A stretch of DNA of 33,712 nt, from contig JAQWOR010000026.1 of NCBI GenBank assembly GCA_029245785.1, positions 1 to 33,712 of the forward strand. The letters run 5' to 3'. Made by a program: the position numbers and the translations under genes. Below are positions 9,148-17,783 of the stretch, piece after piece. Each line of letters starts with the position of its first letter. Position 1 is the stretch's first letter. This stretch comes from Polaribacter sp. Its GTDB lineage: Bacteria; Bacteroidota; Bacteroidia; Flavobacteriales; Flavobacteriaceae. The notes below the pieces were generated by a model. It searched no databases and had not been told where the DNA came from. It saw only the letters and a program-made list of their open reading frames with translations.

Positions 9148-10302
9148 ATGCCAAAAATAAATAAAAATTTATTGATAGAAACGCCGAAATATAGCAAATA
9201 CAATACCAAAACAAAATTTTTTAGTCTTTTTCTATGCGGGCTTTTTCTGATTTTTGCTACCCCAGATCTAACAGCACAGAAAAGTAGCTTTACAGTGGTT
9301 TTAGATGCAGGACACGGAGGTGGTGATCCAGGAAACTTAGGCAACGGGTATAAAGAAAGAAATATTGCATTAAAAGTAACCTTAGCTGTTGGTAGAATTT
9401 TAAAAAAGAATACTGATATTAAGGTTGTGTATACTCGAGATAAAGATGTTTTTGTTGAATTATGGAAACGCGGGGCTATTGCAAATACGGTAAAAGCAGA
9501 TCTGTTTGTTTCTTTTCATTGTGATTCTCATACTTCTAACGCTTATGGACTCGGAACATTTGTTTTAGGAATGAGAGGGAACAAACAAAATTTTGAGATT
9601 GCAAAAAGAGAGAACAGTGTAATTTTATTAGAGAAAGATTATCAGCAAAACTATGAATACGATCCAAACTCACCAGAATCTATTATTGGATTGTCATTAT
9701 TGCAAGAAGAGAATTTAGAGCAAAGCTTGCAGTTGGCAAGTTTGATACAGAATAACTTGGTGTCAAAATTAAAACGAAAGAACCGTTTGGTAAAAATGGA
9801 TAATTTTCAAGTATTGAGAGAAACCATTATGCCAAGTGTTTTGATTGAGTTAGGTTTTTTAACGAACAAAAAAGAAGGTCGTTATTTAAATTCTAAAACA
9901 GGGCAGCAGGCCATGGCAAAAAACATTGCCAATTCAATAGAAAAATATATCTCTCAGCTTAAATTAAATACAATTGAAGGTCAAAATAATGACAATGTCA
10001 TTGTGAAAAGAGAGCACAAAAAGCAGTCTAAAAAAAAGAAATTAGTTGTTGAGTACAAAATTCAAATTTCGTCAGGTAAAAGAAAGATTGCTACAAAACC
10101 ATATAATTTTAAAGGCCTGAGAAAGATAGAGCGTGTTAAGGTAGGTTCTTATTATAAATATTACTACGGGAAAACAACAAGCTATAACAGTGCGAAATCA
10201 ATGTTAAAAAAAGCAAAAAAGAAAGGATTTTCATCTGCACTAATGGCCGCATTTAAAAATGGAGAGAAAATTTCTGTCAAAGAAGCAATAAAAATACAGT
10301 GA
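9148..10302 (+). CDS. N-acetylmuramoyl-L-alanine amidase (Amidase_3) with C-terminal SPOR-like domain
   Basis: The enzyme cuts the bond between N-acetylmuramic acid and the stem peptide of peptidoglycan, mainly during cell separation. The 384-residue protein has an N-terminal hydrophobic segment at ~24-38 ending near A-Q, consistent with a signal peptide with a long charged n-region. The zinc amidase domain follows: His56 in D-A-G-H-G-G, Glu70 in Y-K-E-R-N, His124 in S-F-H-C-D, and catalytic Glu234 in I-E-L-G-F. All four key residues of the AmiC/CwlV family are present. Residues ~300-384 are basic and beta/alpha-patterned like a divergent SPOR domain, which in related proteins binds denuded glycan at division sites. 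It is transcribed from the consensus promoter at 9071-9101 and followed 55 bp later by the MCE gene. Confidence 0.92.
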   Translation: MPKINKNLLIETPKYSKYNTKTKFFSLFLCGLFLIFATPDLTAQKSSFTVVLDAGHGGGDPGNLGNGYKERNIALKVTLAVGRILKKNTDIKVVYTRDKDVFVELWKRGAIANTVKADLFVSFHCDSHTSNAYGLGTFVLGMRGNKQNFEIAKRENSVILLEKDYQQNYEYDPNSPESIIGLSLLQEENLEQSLQLASLIQNNLVSKLKRKNRLVKMDNFQVLRETIMPSVLIELGFLTNKKEGRYLNSKTGQQAMAKNIANSIEKYISQLKLNTIEGQNNDNVIVKREHKKQSKKKKLVVEYKIQISSGKRKIATKPYNFKGLRKIERVKVGSYYKYYYGKTTSYNSAKSMLKKAKKKGFSSALMAAFKNGEKISVKEAIKIQ

Positions 10303-10357
10303 TTTACCAATACGCTACAAAAAATAATTAGTAATATTGTTCTTAAAATAATAGCAT

Positions 10358-11326
10358 ATGTCTAGAGAATTGAAAACAGGTCTTATTACAGTAATTATTA
10401 TTTCGCTATTTATTTGGGGATATAATTTTTTGAAATCTGAAAATGTATTTGCCCCAAACGTTCGTCATTTTTATGTTGAGTATAGCAACATTCAAGGATT
10501 GAAAAAATCAAGTAGTGTAACCATTAATGGGTTGCAAGTTGGTAAAGTAGTTACAATTAAATTTAATAAAAACCCAGATAAAAGAGGGATGTTAGTCGTT
10601 GAAATACTGGTTGATAACGATTTTGAATTCTCTAATAAAAGTATTGCAAAAATTTATAGTGCCAGTTTAATGGGTGGGCAATCCTTAGCGATCATACCTT
10701 CTTATGAAGGTGATATTGCAGTTTCTGGTGATTATTTAAAAGGAGAGGTTGAATCAGATATTTTCTCAGCAGTGGGAGAAAAATTAAATCCACTACAAGC
10801 AAAGTTAGAAAGTGTAATTGTAAGTGCAGATTCATTATTGTTAGGATTAAATCAAACCTTAACTCCAGAAACCAGAAAAAGTTTAAACAGAAGTATTATG
10901 GAACTAGAGACCACCATTACAGGCATTGGTAAAACGGTAAGCTCTGTAAACGAGTTCTTAGATTCAAGTAAAGAAGAGCTTGGTGTTACATTTGGGAAAA
11001 CAAGACATATTTTAGATAATTTTGCACAACTCTCAGATACATTGGTTAATGCAAACATTGGGTTAACAATTAAAAAAGCGCAAATTTCATTAGATTATAT
11101 AAATAAGTTGATGGTGGGTGTTGAAAACGGAGAAGGTTCTTTCGGGAAGTTTGTAAAAGATACCAAAATGTATGACAACTTAACGAGAATGTCTAAAGAA
11201 CTAGAAGAGTTGATTAGAGAAATGAAATTGAATCCGAAGCGATTTGTGCATTTTTCAATATTTGGAAAAAAAGCAACGCCTTATGATCCAAAAAATAATA
11301 AAAACAATAAGAGCAACAAACAATAA
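10358..11326 (+). CDS. MCE/MlaD family lipid-transport protein
   Basis: The 322-residue protein has one N-terminal membrane anchor (residues ~8-24) followed by an MCE domain (~35-115) with the typical G-L-x-x-x-S-x-V-x-x-N-G-x-x-V-G-x-V pattern. The rest is mostly helical (residues ~130-285) with a basic, Asn-rich tail. MCE proteins bind phospholipids in the periplasm and pass them between inner and outer membranes together with an ABC transporter. No MlaE or MlaF gene is next to it in this window, so any partners must be elsewhere. It sits between the amidase and the Fe-S genes on the same strand with 53-55-bp gaps. Confidence 0.88.
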   Translation: MSRELKTGLITVIIISLFIWGYNFLKSENVFAPNVRHFYVEYSNIQGLKKSSSVTINGLQVGKVVTIKFNKNPDKRGMLVVEILVDNDFEFSNKSIAKIYSASLMGGQSLAIIPSYEGDIAVSGDYLKGEVESDIFSAVGEKLNPLQAKLESVIVSADSLLLGLNQTLTPETRKSLNRSIMELETTITGIGKTVSSVNEFLDSSKEELGVTFGKTRHILDNFAQLSDTLVNANIGLTIKKAQISLDYINKLMVGVENGEGSFGKFVKDTKMYDNLTRMSKELEELIREMKLNPKRFVHFSIFGKKATPYDPKNNKNNKSNKQ

Positions 11327-11379
11327 GTGGGATACGAATTGTTTCAAAAAAAAATTAATAGCAATCAAATAAAAAAAAT

Positions 11380-12696
11380 ATGCACTATTTGCCAAACATT
11401 ATTTTTGCACTTGTAGCCGTTGTCGGAATCGGTTTTTTTGTAAGAAACTTGCGTAAGGTAATCCGAAATATTAAGCTAGGAAAGTCTGTAGATAGAACCG
11501 ACAATCAGTCTGCACGCTGGAAAAACATGATCAAAATTGCGTTGGGACAGTATAAAATGGTACGTCGTCCAATTTCTGGAATTTTACATGTTGTGGTTTA
11601 TTTAGGGTTTGTTATTATTAATATTGAAGTATTAGAAATTATTATTGATGGGCTCTTTGGTACCCATAGAGTTTTTCAAGATGTTTTAAGTCCTGCTGTT
11701 TATGGCTTTTTAATTGGGAGTTTTGAAATTTTAGCAGCCTTAGTTTTTATGGCAGTTATTGTTTTTTGGATCCGAAGAAATGTGATAAAAGTTAAACGAT
11801 TTTGGAACAAAGAAATGAAAGGGTGGCCAAAAAATGATGGAAACTTTATTTTGTATTTCGAAATGGTATTAATGGCATTGTTTATTGTGATGAACGCAAC
11901 AGATATACCGTTTCAAGCAGGAGAAATAGGAAACCCAATAAGTCAGTTTGTTGCTCCTTGGTTTAAGAGCCTTAATCCAGAAACAATTCACATAATTGAG
12001 CAATCTGCTTGGTGGGCTCATATTATTGGAATATTGATTTTCTTAAATTACTTATACTATTCAAAGCACTTACACATTCTATTAGCCTTTCCAAACACGT
12101 TTTTTGCGAACTTAAACCCCAAAGGACAGTTTGATAACCTAGAAGCAGTTACCAAAGAAGTACAATTAATGATGGATCCAGATGCAGATCCGTATGCGGC
12201 ACCAGAAGAAGGTACAGAAAATGAAGTGCCAGAAAAATTTGGAGCCAGTGATGTGACAGATTTAAATTGGGTTCAGTTGATGAATGCATACACCTGTACG
12301 GAGTGTGGCCGTTGTACCTCTGCATGTCCAGCAAACTTAACAGGAAAAGAATTGTCGCCTCGTGCAATTATGATGAAAACTCGTGATCGTATGGAAGAGG
12401 TGGGTAAAAATATAGATACCAATGGAGGCGAGTTCAAAGAGGATGGCAAACAATTATTAAACGATTATATCACCCCCGAAGAATTATGGGCATGTACAAG
12501 CTGTAATGCCTGTGTAGAAGAATGCCCTGTAAATATAGATCCGTTGTCTATAATTGTAGAGATGCGTCGCTATTTGGTGATGGAGCAATCTGCAGCGCCA
12601 CAAGAATTGAATATGATGATGACAAACATAGAAAATAACGGAGCACCATGGCAATACAATCAAATGGATCGCCTAAACTGGAAAGACGAAGAATAA
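11380..12696 (+). CDS. Membrane-bound 4Fe-4S dicluster oxidoreductase subunit
   Basis: The 438-residue protein has about five membrane segments (residues ~4-21, 66-90, 104-130, 156-172, 205-227). Several lie next to His residues (His70, His214, His230, His232), resembling the heme-b-binding nitrate reductase gamma/HdrE-like fold. After them comes a soluble domain with two complete 4Fe-4S motifs, Cys306/309/312/316 and Cys372/375/378/382. Proteins of this build pass electrons between a soluble donor and quinone. The next gene encodes the CCG (HdrB/GlpC-like) partner, so together they look like a split version of a membrane Fe-S reductase such as an ETF:menaquinone oxidoreductase. That specific role is an inference; donor and acceptor are not visible. 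Confidence 0.8.
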   Translation: MHYLPNIIFALVAVVGIGFFVRNLRKVIRNIKLGKSVDRTDNQSARWKNMIKIALGQYKMVRRPISGILHVVVYLGFVIINIEVLEIIIDGLFGTHRVFQDVLSPAVYGFLIGSFEILAALVFMAVIVFWIRRNVIKVKRFWNKEMKGWPKNDGNFILYFEMVLMALFIVMNATDIPFQAGEIGNPISQFVAPWFKSLNPETIHIIEQSAWWAHIIGILIFLNYLYYSKHLHILLAFPNTFFANLNPKGQFDNLEAVTKEVQLMMDPDADPYAAPEEGTENEVPEKFGASDVTDLNWVQLMNAYTCTECGRCTSACPANLTGKELSPRAIMMKTRDRMEEVGKNIDTNGGEFKEDGKQLLNDYITPEELWACTSCNACVEECPVNIDPLSIIVEMRRYLVMEQSAAPQELNMMMTNIENNGAPWQYNQMDRLNWKDEE

Positions 12697-12699
12697 TTT

Positions 12700-12747
12700 C
12701 AGTTTTCGGTATTCAGTTTACAGTATTTAGTGACAGTAAATAGTGAA
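12700..12747. repeat. Degenerate ~7-bp-period direct repeats
   Basis: Directly after the Fe-S gene stop, units of the type CAGTTTT, CGGTATT, CAGTTTA, CAGTATT, TAGTGA, CAGTAAA, TAGTGAA follow each other with a 7-base period and one 6-base unit. There is no coding potential. It separates two genes that belong to one functional module. Confidence 0.55.
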
Positions 12748-12795
12748 TGTCAGTTCGAGTGATTTTTGACGAAAGGAGAAAATTGTATCGAGAAC
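12748..12795. repeat. Possible dispersed REP-like intergenic element
   Basis: This ~48-bp stretch begins TGTCAGTTCGAGTG and ends TTGTATCGAGAAC, with GTTC and GAAC at its edges and TTTT/AAAA arms inside that could form an imperfect hairpin. From general familiarity it resembles a short element found repeatedly between genes in Flavobacteriaceae genomes. Only one copy is in this window, so repetition cannot be shown here. Confidence 0.4.
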
Positions 12796-12835
12796 AACTT
12801 AAAAGGAAGAATTAATAATTCAAAATTTGCAATTT

Positions 12836-13609
12836 ATGATAGTACCAACAATGGCAGAAATGATGGCTCAAGGAAAACAACCAGAAGTGTTGTTTTGGGT
12901 TGGAGCAGCAGGAAGTTTTGACGATCGCGCAAAGAAAATAACACGGGCTTTTGTGAAAATTTTACACAAAGCAAATGTAGATTTTGCAGTGTTGGGTACA
13001 GAAGAAACTTCTACAGGTGATGCCGCAAAAAGAGCTGGAAACGAATTCTTGTTTCAGATGCAGGCCATGATGAATATAGAAGTATTGAATGGCTACAAAG
13101 TAACAACAATTGTAACTGCAGATCCACATTCTTTTAATACCTTAAAAAATGAATACCCAAGTTTGGGCGGAAATTATAAAGTGTTTCATCACACACAGTT
13201 TATTAAAAAACTGTTAGATGAAGGACGACTAACAGTAGCGAATGCTGTCTTAGAGGGAAAACGAGTTACGTATCATGACCCTTGTTATTTAGGCCGTGCA
13301 AATGATGAATACGAAAGTCCTAGAGATTTGATAAAACGCCTGGGAGTCAATTTAACAGAAATGAAACGTCATAAGTCTACCGCATTGTGTTGTGGAGCAG
13401 GAGGGGCGCAAATGTTTAAAGAACCAGAAAAAGGCGACAAAGATATCAATGTATTGCGTACAGAAGATGCGTTAGAAACCCAAGCTGAAATTATAGCGAC
13501 AGGATGCCCGTATTGCAATACAATGATGACCGATGGAATTAAGTTTAAAAACAAAGAAGCTGAAGTTGAAGTGTTAGACATTGCTGAATTGATAGCGAAA
13601 GAAATTTAG
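12836..13609 (+). CDS. CCG-domain Fe-S protein with first CCG cysteine set missing
   Basis: This is a 257-residue protein of the HdrB/GlpC/LutA-like family. Such proteins normally carry two CCG motifs that bind unusual Fe-S clusters and pass electrons. The frame is open from a TTG at 12827, but ATG at 12836 starts at the conserved M-I-V-P-T-M-A-E-M-M. The C-terminal CCG motif is complete: Cys150 (D-P-C-Y), Cys185-Cys186 (L-C-C-G-A-G-G) and Cys224/Cys227. In the N-terminal half, the positions where I expect Cys hold Ala24, Ser59, Asp96 and Ser99, although the surrounding residues (W-V-G-x-A-G-S-F-D-D-R, x-T-G-D, N-T-L-K-N-E-Y) are kept. It therefore probably binds one cluster rather than two. 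It pairs with the membrane Fe-S protein upstream and lies 2 bp before the PH-domain genes. Confidence 0.82.
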   Translation: MIVPTMAEMMAQGKQPEVLFWVGAAGSFDDRAKKITRAFVKILHKANVDFAVLGTEETSTGDAAKRAGNEFLFQMQAMMNIEVLNGYKVTTIVTADPHSFNTLKNEYPSLGGNYKVFHHTQFIKKLLDEGRLTVANAVLEGKRVTYHDPCYLGRANDEYESPRDLIKRLGVNLTEMKRHKSTALCCGAGGAQMFKEPEKGDKDINVLRTEDALETQAEIIATGCPYCNTMMTDGIKFKNKEAEVEVLDIAELIAKEI

Positions 13610-13611
13610 TT

Positions 13612-14115
13612 ATGTTTAAAAATCAACAAATAGAGCAGCTTCCAGCTATTGAAGAGCTGACCTTTAAGGGGATTCAAAAAGCATATTTGAAAGTGATTTT
13701 TATACATCTTTTGTTGTTTTTTTTAGTCGCTTTCGCAGGGCTTTTTCTATTAATTAGGTACAAGTTACAAGAGGATGTTTTGGCATACGAGTCTTATCTG
13801 TATCTAGGCGTTTTAAGTGTTTTTTTCTTTGTTTTACTCATTTTAATTGTTGGTTTTTCGAAACGAAAATATGCTTTGAGAGAAAAAGACATCTCGTATA
13901 AAAGCGGCATTTTTTTAAAAAAAATTACCACAGTCCCATTTTCTAGAATTCAACATGTAGAGGTTGATGAAAGGCCTGTTTCTAGAATCTTTAAACTCGC
14001 TTCAATTAGCGTTTTTACTGCAGGAGACAGTAGTGATGATTTAGAAATTAAAGGCATTAAAAAAACAGAAGCACTTCAAATCAAAGAATTCATTAGTCAG
14101 CAGATCAATGAGTAG
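13612..14115 (+). CDS. Bacterial PH-domain (bPH_2, YdbS-like) membrane protein
   Basis: The 167-residue protein has two hydrophobic helices (residues ~28-48 and ~62-84) followed by a bPH_2 domain with the typical I-S-Y-K-x-G-I-F / I-P-F-x-R-I-Q-H-V-E pattern (here V-P-F-S-R-I-Q-H-V-E). It starts 2 bp after the Fe-S gene and overlaps the next gene by 8 bases. The short YdbS plus long YdbT pair is a common arrangement. The exact biochemical role is unknown; membrane stress or lipid-related functions have been proposed for relatives. Confidence 0.8.
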   Translation: MFKNQQIEQLPAIEELTFKGIQKAYLKVIFIHLLLFFLVAFAGLFLLIRYKLQEDVLAYESYLYLGVLSVFFFVLLILIVGFSKRKYALREKDISYKSGIFLKKITTVPFSRIQHVEVDERPVSRIFKLASISVFTAGDSSDDLEIKGIKKTEALQIKEFISQQINE

Positions 14116-15607
14116 TACACACTGTTTTACAGAATTTTCTAAGCAGTCTCCAAAAGGGATTCTTGTAATTTACGGAAACCTTTTATACAAACTTTTAAAA
14201 GGAACTTGGTTTTTGTTATTTCTTTTTATAAAAGATTTTTCAAAAATAACAGAAGAAACACTTGGCTATATTTATCTGGGAATTGCTGTAGTGCTATTGT
14301 TGTTTTTATTTCGAGCTTTTTTGTTGTATAAAAATTTTCAATTTAAAATTGCCGAAGGCCATTTTGTTTTGAAACAAGGAATTTTTAAAAAGACAGACAC
14401 CTCCGTTTCTCTTGATAGAATTCAGAACATCAATTTTAAGCAAAATATAATTCAACAGCTTATACAAGTATATGAAGTAAGTATAGAAACTGCGGGATCT
14501 GTAAAAACAGAAATTGCCATTAAAGCCTTGTCGTATGAAAGAGCTCAAGAATTGAAAAGTCAAATTCTGCTTACTAGCCCCTCCTTTGAAGATGATTCAG
14601 AGATGTTGGAAGAAAAACCTTTGCTAAAAATTAGTGTTTTAGAATTGTTGAAAGTTAGTTTAACAGAGAATCACTTTAAAAGCTTGCTTCTTTTTTTAGC
14701 CATTTTAATTGGCCTGTATCAACAAGTAAAAGATCTTATAAAAAGCTTGGGAAAAACAGCTGATTTTGATAGCTATTTTGGTGAAGGTGCAGCGGTAATT
14801 TATGGAAGTCTTGTGTTAATTACTATATTTTTATTGCTGTTAATTGTGATTGGAGTACTCGGTTCTTTTGTTAGGGTTTTTCTTTTTCATTTCAATCTTA
14901 CTGTGTTTGTTAAAGATCAAGCTTTTGAAATCAATCAAGGTTTGACAACGAAAAAATCCATCTTATTAAAAAAAGAAAAAGTTCAAAGCATTACAATTTC
15001 TACCAATCCAATTAAAGAAAAACTCGGCATTTCATATGTTGTCTTTAAGCAAGCAATTAGCGGAAAAGTAGTTAAAAAGAAGTATAAAGCAATTAAAATA
15101 GTAGGTTGTAAAGCCGCTCAAGTTGCAAAAATTAAAGAGCTGCTATTTGATACTGAAAAACTTGAAGCAGCAGAAAAACATCATGTAGATGGATATTACA
15201 AAACCAGAATGTATTTTAGAAGTAGCATTGTGTTATTTTTGTTCAATCTGATTTTGTACATCAGTTTTGAAGAGCTAACATTGTTTTTTTGGAATATACT
15301 CTTGATTCCTGTTTTTGGACTTTTAATTCATCTGAGTTTTAAAAAAACATTTTATAAATTTAGTAGAGATCTACTGCTTTTAGGGAGTGGTAGTTTGGGA
15401 ACGCATTACAGTTATTTGCCTTTTTTTAAAGTGCAAAATATAGAAATGAAACAAAATATTTTTCAAGAGAAAAGAAATATTGTAGACTTGGTCTTTCAAA
15501 CAGCAGCAGGAAAAATAAAAATTCCGTGTATCAACAAAGATAAAGCCGTAGAAATTTATAATTATACCTTATATAAAGTAGAAAATAGTACAGCTCCATG
15601 GATGTAA
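14108..15607 (+). CDS. Bacterial PH-domain (YdbT-like) membrane protein
   Basis: This 499-residue membrane protein repeats the module of paired hydrophobic helices plus bPH_2 domain. Signatures are L-x-R-I-Q-N-I-N near residue ~100, a second domain (K-x-x-V-Q-S-I-T-I) near ~295, and a third (F-F-K-V-Q-N-I-E-M) near ~443. Hydrophobic helix pairs lie at ~25-75, ~190-260 and ~370-405. It overlaps its short partner by 8 bases and menA by 10 bases, so all three are translationally coupled. Function is not established; the product name rests on domain layout and pairing. Confidence 0.8.
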   Translation: MSSTHCFTEFSKQSPKGILVIYGNLLYKLLKGTWFLLFLFIKDFSKITEETLGYIYLGIAVVLLLFLFRAFLLYKNFQFKIAEGHFVLKQGIFKKTDTSVSLDRIQNINFKQNIIQQLIQVYEVSIETAGSVKTEIAIKALSYERAQELKSQILLTSPSFEDDSEMLEEKPLLKISVLELLKVSLTENHFKSLLLFLAILIGLYQQVKDLIKSLGKTADFDSYFGEGAAVIYGSLVLITIFLLLLIVIGVLGSFVRVFLFHFNLTVFVKDQAFEINQGLTTKKSILLKKEKVQSITISTNPIKEKLGISYVVFKQAISGKVVKKKYKAIKIVGCKAAQVAKIKELLFDTEKLEAAEKHHVDGYYKTRMYFRSSIVLFLFNLILYISFEELTLFFWNILLIPVFGLLIHLSFKKTFYKFSRDLLLLGSGSLGTHYSYLPFFKVQNIEMKQNIFQEKRNIVDLVFQTAAGKIKIPCINKDKAVEIYNYTLYKVENSTAPWM

Positions 15608-16494
15608 AAAAATACCTACAAGCGGCAAGGTTAAGAACTTTGCCATTGTCTCTTTCAGGAATTGTTGTTGGAAGCTTTTTGGCGGCTTCACAACATGTTT
15701 TTGATTGGAAAATTTGTGCATTGGCCTTGTTGACTACTGTGGGTTTTCAAGTGGTATCTAATTTTGCAAACGATTATGGAGATGGTGTAAAAGGAACAGA
15801 TGACCATCGAGTAGGAGAAAAACGATTGGTGGCCTCTGGAGCAATTTCTCCCAAGCAAATGAAAACAGCCACATGGGTAGCGACAATACTAACGTTAGTG
15901 GTTGCGCTATTGTTAATTTATAGCGCTTTCGGAAAAGATAATATTGGCTACTCTATTTTATTTTTCTTACTCGGTATAGCCTCTGTTGCAGCGGCAATAA
16001 AATATACAGTAGGTAAGTTTGCTTATGGTTATAGCGGGTTTGGAGATGTTTTTGTATTCCTTTTTTTTGGCTTGTTAAGTGTTGTAGGAAGTTACTTTTT
16101 GTTTGCTAAACATATTAACGTTGCTATTTTTTTACCTGCTATTTCTGTTGGCTTGTTAAGTGTAGCGGTTTTGAATTTAAACAATATGCGAGACAGCGCA
16201 ACAGATAAAAAAGCAGGAAAACACACGCTGGTTGTTAAAATCGGAATGGAATTTGCAAAGTATTACCATTATTGTTTAATCATTGCTTCCTTTTTATGTG
16301 CATTTTTATATGTGGTTGTTTGTTTTCAAAAGACCGTACAATTTTTGTTTGTGCTTGCATATATTCCGTTGGTAAAACACTTAATTTTTGTTGTCAATAA
16401 TAAGGTGGCATTACAATTGGATGGAGAGCTAAAAAAAGTGGCGCTCAGTACATTTTTAGTTGCACTTCTTTTTGGATTGGGACAGATTTTGTAA
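15598..16494 (+). CDS. menA: 1,4-dihydroxy-2-naphthoate polyprenyltransferase
   Basis: MenA attaches the polyprenyl tail to 1,4-dihydroxy-2-naphthoate to make demethylmenaquinone in the inner membrane. The 298-residue protein is almost entirely hydrophobic helices, as in the UbiA superfamily. It has the first Asp-rich motif N-D-Y-G-D-G-V-K-G-T-D-D (residues ~58-69), which binds the prenyl diphosphate through Mg2+. The second motif (N-N-M-R-D-x-x-x-D, ~197-205) is also present, and the N-terminal R-L-R-T-L-P-L-S is typical of MenA. It overlaps the YdbT-like gene by 10 bases. menC and menE lie downstream on the same strand. Confidence 0.93.
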   Translation: MDVKKYLQAARLRTLPLSLSGIVVGSFLAASQHVFDWKICALALLTTVGFQVVSNFANDYGDGVKGTDDHRVGEKRLVASGAISPKQMKTATWVATILTLVVALLLIYSAFGKDNIGYSILFFLLGIASVAAAIKYTVGKFAYGYSGFGDVFVFLFFGLLSVVGSYFLFAKHINVAIFLPAISVGLLSVAVLNLNNMRDSATDKKAGKHTLVVKIGMEFAKYYHYCLIIASFLCAFLYVVVCFQKTVQFLFVLAYIPLVKHLIFVVNNKVALQLDGELKKVALSTFLVALLFGLGQIL

Positions 16495-16516
16495 TTTTAA
16501 ATCAAAATTAAAACTT

Positions 16517-17194
16517 ATGAAAATCACGTTTTACGGCCATGCAACATTCGGAATTGAAATTAACGGAAAGCACCTTTTAATAGATCCATTTATTTCTGGA
16601 AACCCGTTGGCCTCTGATATTGATATCAGTCAGTTAAAAGCAGATTTTATACTGTTGACACATGCGCATCAAGATCATGTTTTAGATGTTGAAATTATTG
16701 CAGAAAGAACCGGTGCTACGATTATATCCAACTATGAAATTGTACTGTACTATCAAGCTAAGAACTTAAAAGGGTTTGCAATAAATCATGGAGGCACTTT
16801 TAAAACCGATTCTTTTTCTGTAAAATATGTAAATGCTGTCCATACATCGTCTTTTGCAGATGGAACTTATGGTGGTCAGCCAGGAGGATTTGTAATATCA
16901 TCTAAAGATAAATCGCTCTATATTGCTGGAGATACTGCGCTGACTTTTGATATGAAATTAATTCCGATGCAAACAACATTAGATGCTGTTATTTTACCTA
17001 TTGGAGATACCTTTACAATGGGAATTGAAGATGCGATTTCAGCAAGTGATTTTGTAGCGTGTAACAAAGTTTTTGGCTGTCATTTTAATACATTTCCTCC
17101 CATTAAAATTGATGTAAAAAAAGCAATTCATAGTTTTGCTAGCAGAGAGAAAGAGTTAATTTTATTAGAAATAGGAGCGTCAATAGATATATGA
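16517..17194 (+). CDS. UPF0173 metallo-beta-lactamase-fold hydrolase
   Basis: This is a metal-dependent hydrolase of the UlaG/UPF0173 branch of the metallo-beta-lactamase superfamily. The 225-residue protein has the metal motif H-A-H-Q-D-H at residues 49-54, further metal-ligand candidates in the A-G-D-T segment and in the late G-C-H-F-N-T segment, and the N-terminal strand K-I-T-F-Y-G-H. The frame is open from 16460 within menA, but ATG at 16517 is the family start. Its stop overlaps the SRPBCC gene start (ATGA). The substrate is unknown. It is often seen near menaquinone genes in this lineage, but that does not define a function. Confidence 0.88.
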   Translation: MKITFYGHATFGIEINGKHLLIDPFISGNPLASDIDISQLKADFILLTHAHQDHVLDVEIIAERTGATIISNYEIVLYYQAKNLKGFAINHGGTFKTDSFSVKYVNAVHTSSFADGTYGGQPGGFVISSKDKSLYIAGDTALTFDMKLIPMQTTLDAVILPIGDTFTMGIEDAISASDFVACNKVFGCHFNTFPPIKIDVKKAIHSFASREKELILLEIGASIDI

Positions 17195-17709
17195 ATAAAA
17201 TAGCAAAAATTATTTTTAAGTTAAGTGCAGTGCTTTTGCTTATTTTCTTGGCAACAGGCTTGTTGATTAAAGAAACTTCATATCAAGTAAAAATTCAAAT
17301 TAACAAACCGTTGGTAGAGGTTTTTAAGGTGTTTAATGATTCTTCAAAATGGCAAGATTGGATGCCAGAACTTAGATCAGTAGAAGTTGTTGAGGCAAGA
17401 CCCGGCGTTGTTGGAAGTGTTTATAAAATGCTGCTTGAAAACGAAGGAGAAATGATGACAGCAACAAAAAAAATAATGGCATATGTCCCTGAAGAAAAAA
17501 CCACCTTTTATTTTCGTGTTGATGAGGTATTAAAAACAGATGATTACAGTTTTTTAACCCGTGATCATGTAACCATTATCACAAAAAGCGTGGTTTGTAA
17601 AAGCGATTCTTATTTATTGCAATGTCTACTGCCTTACTTTAAAAGAACATTTATAAGTGCAGATCAAAAATATTTAGATAACTTTAAAGCATATCTTGAA
17701 AAAGATTGA
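17191..17709 (+). CDS. SRPBCC (START/polyketide-cyclase-like) protein with N-terminal membrane anchor
   Basis: The 172-residue protein has an N-terminal hydrophobic helix (residues ~8-25), then a pattern typical of the SRPBCC ligand-binding fold: I-N-K-P-x-x-x-V-F-x-x-x-x-D-x-x-K-W-x-x-W-M-P near residues 37-60 and a long C-terminal helix. This fold binds hydrophobic ligands in a deep cavity. It overlaps the UPF0173 gene by 4 bases, which suggests joint expression. The ligand is unknown, and the family link is by pattern only. Confidence 0.65.
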   Translation: MNKIAKIIFKLSAVLLLIFLATGLLIKETSYQVKIQINKPLVEVFKVFNDSSKWQDWMPELRSVEVVEARPGVVGSVYKMLLENEGEMMTATKKIMAYVPEEKTTFYFRVDEVLKTDDYSFLTRDHVTIITKSVVCKSDSYLLQCLLPYFKRTFISADQKYLDNFKAYLEKD

Positions 17710-17783
17710 TTTTAGATTTTGAAAGAAACCACATTACATAATAAATAATAAACTCACGGAAGCTATCCGAAATATTTCTTAGT

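Noticed and set aside
9093..9344. 83-codon minus-strand frame upstream of lptD
   Set aside because: It overlaps the amidase N-terminus and both divergent promoters, and no product is recognisable.
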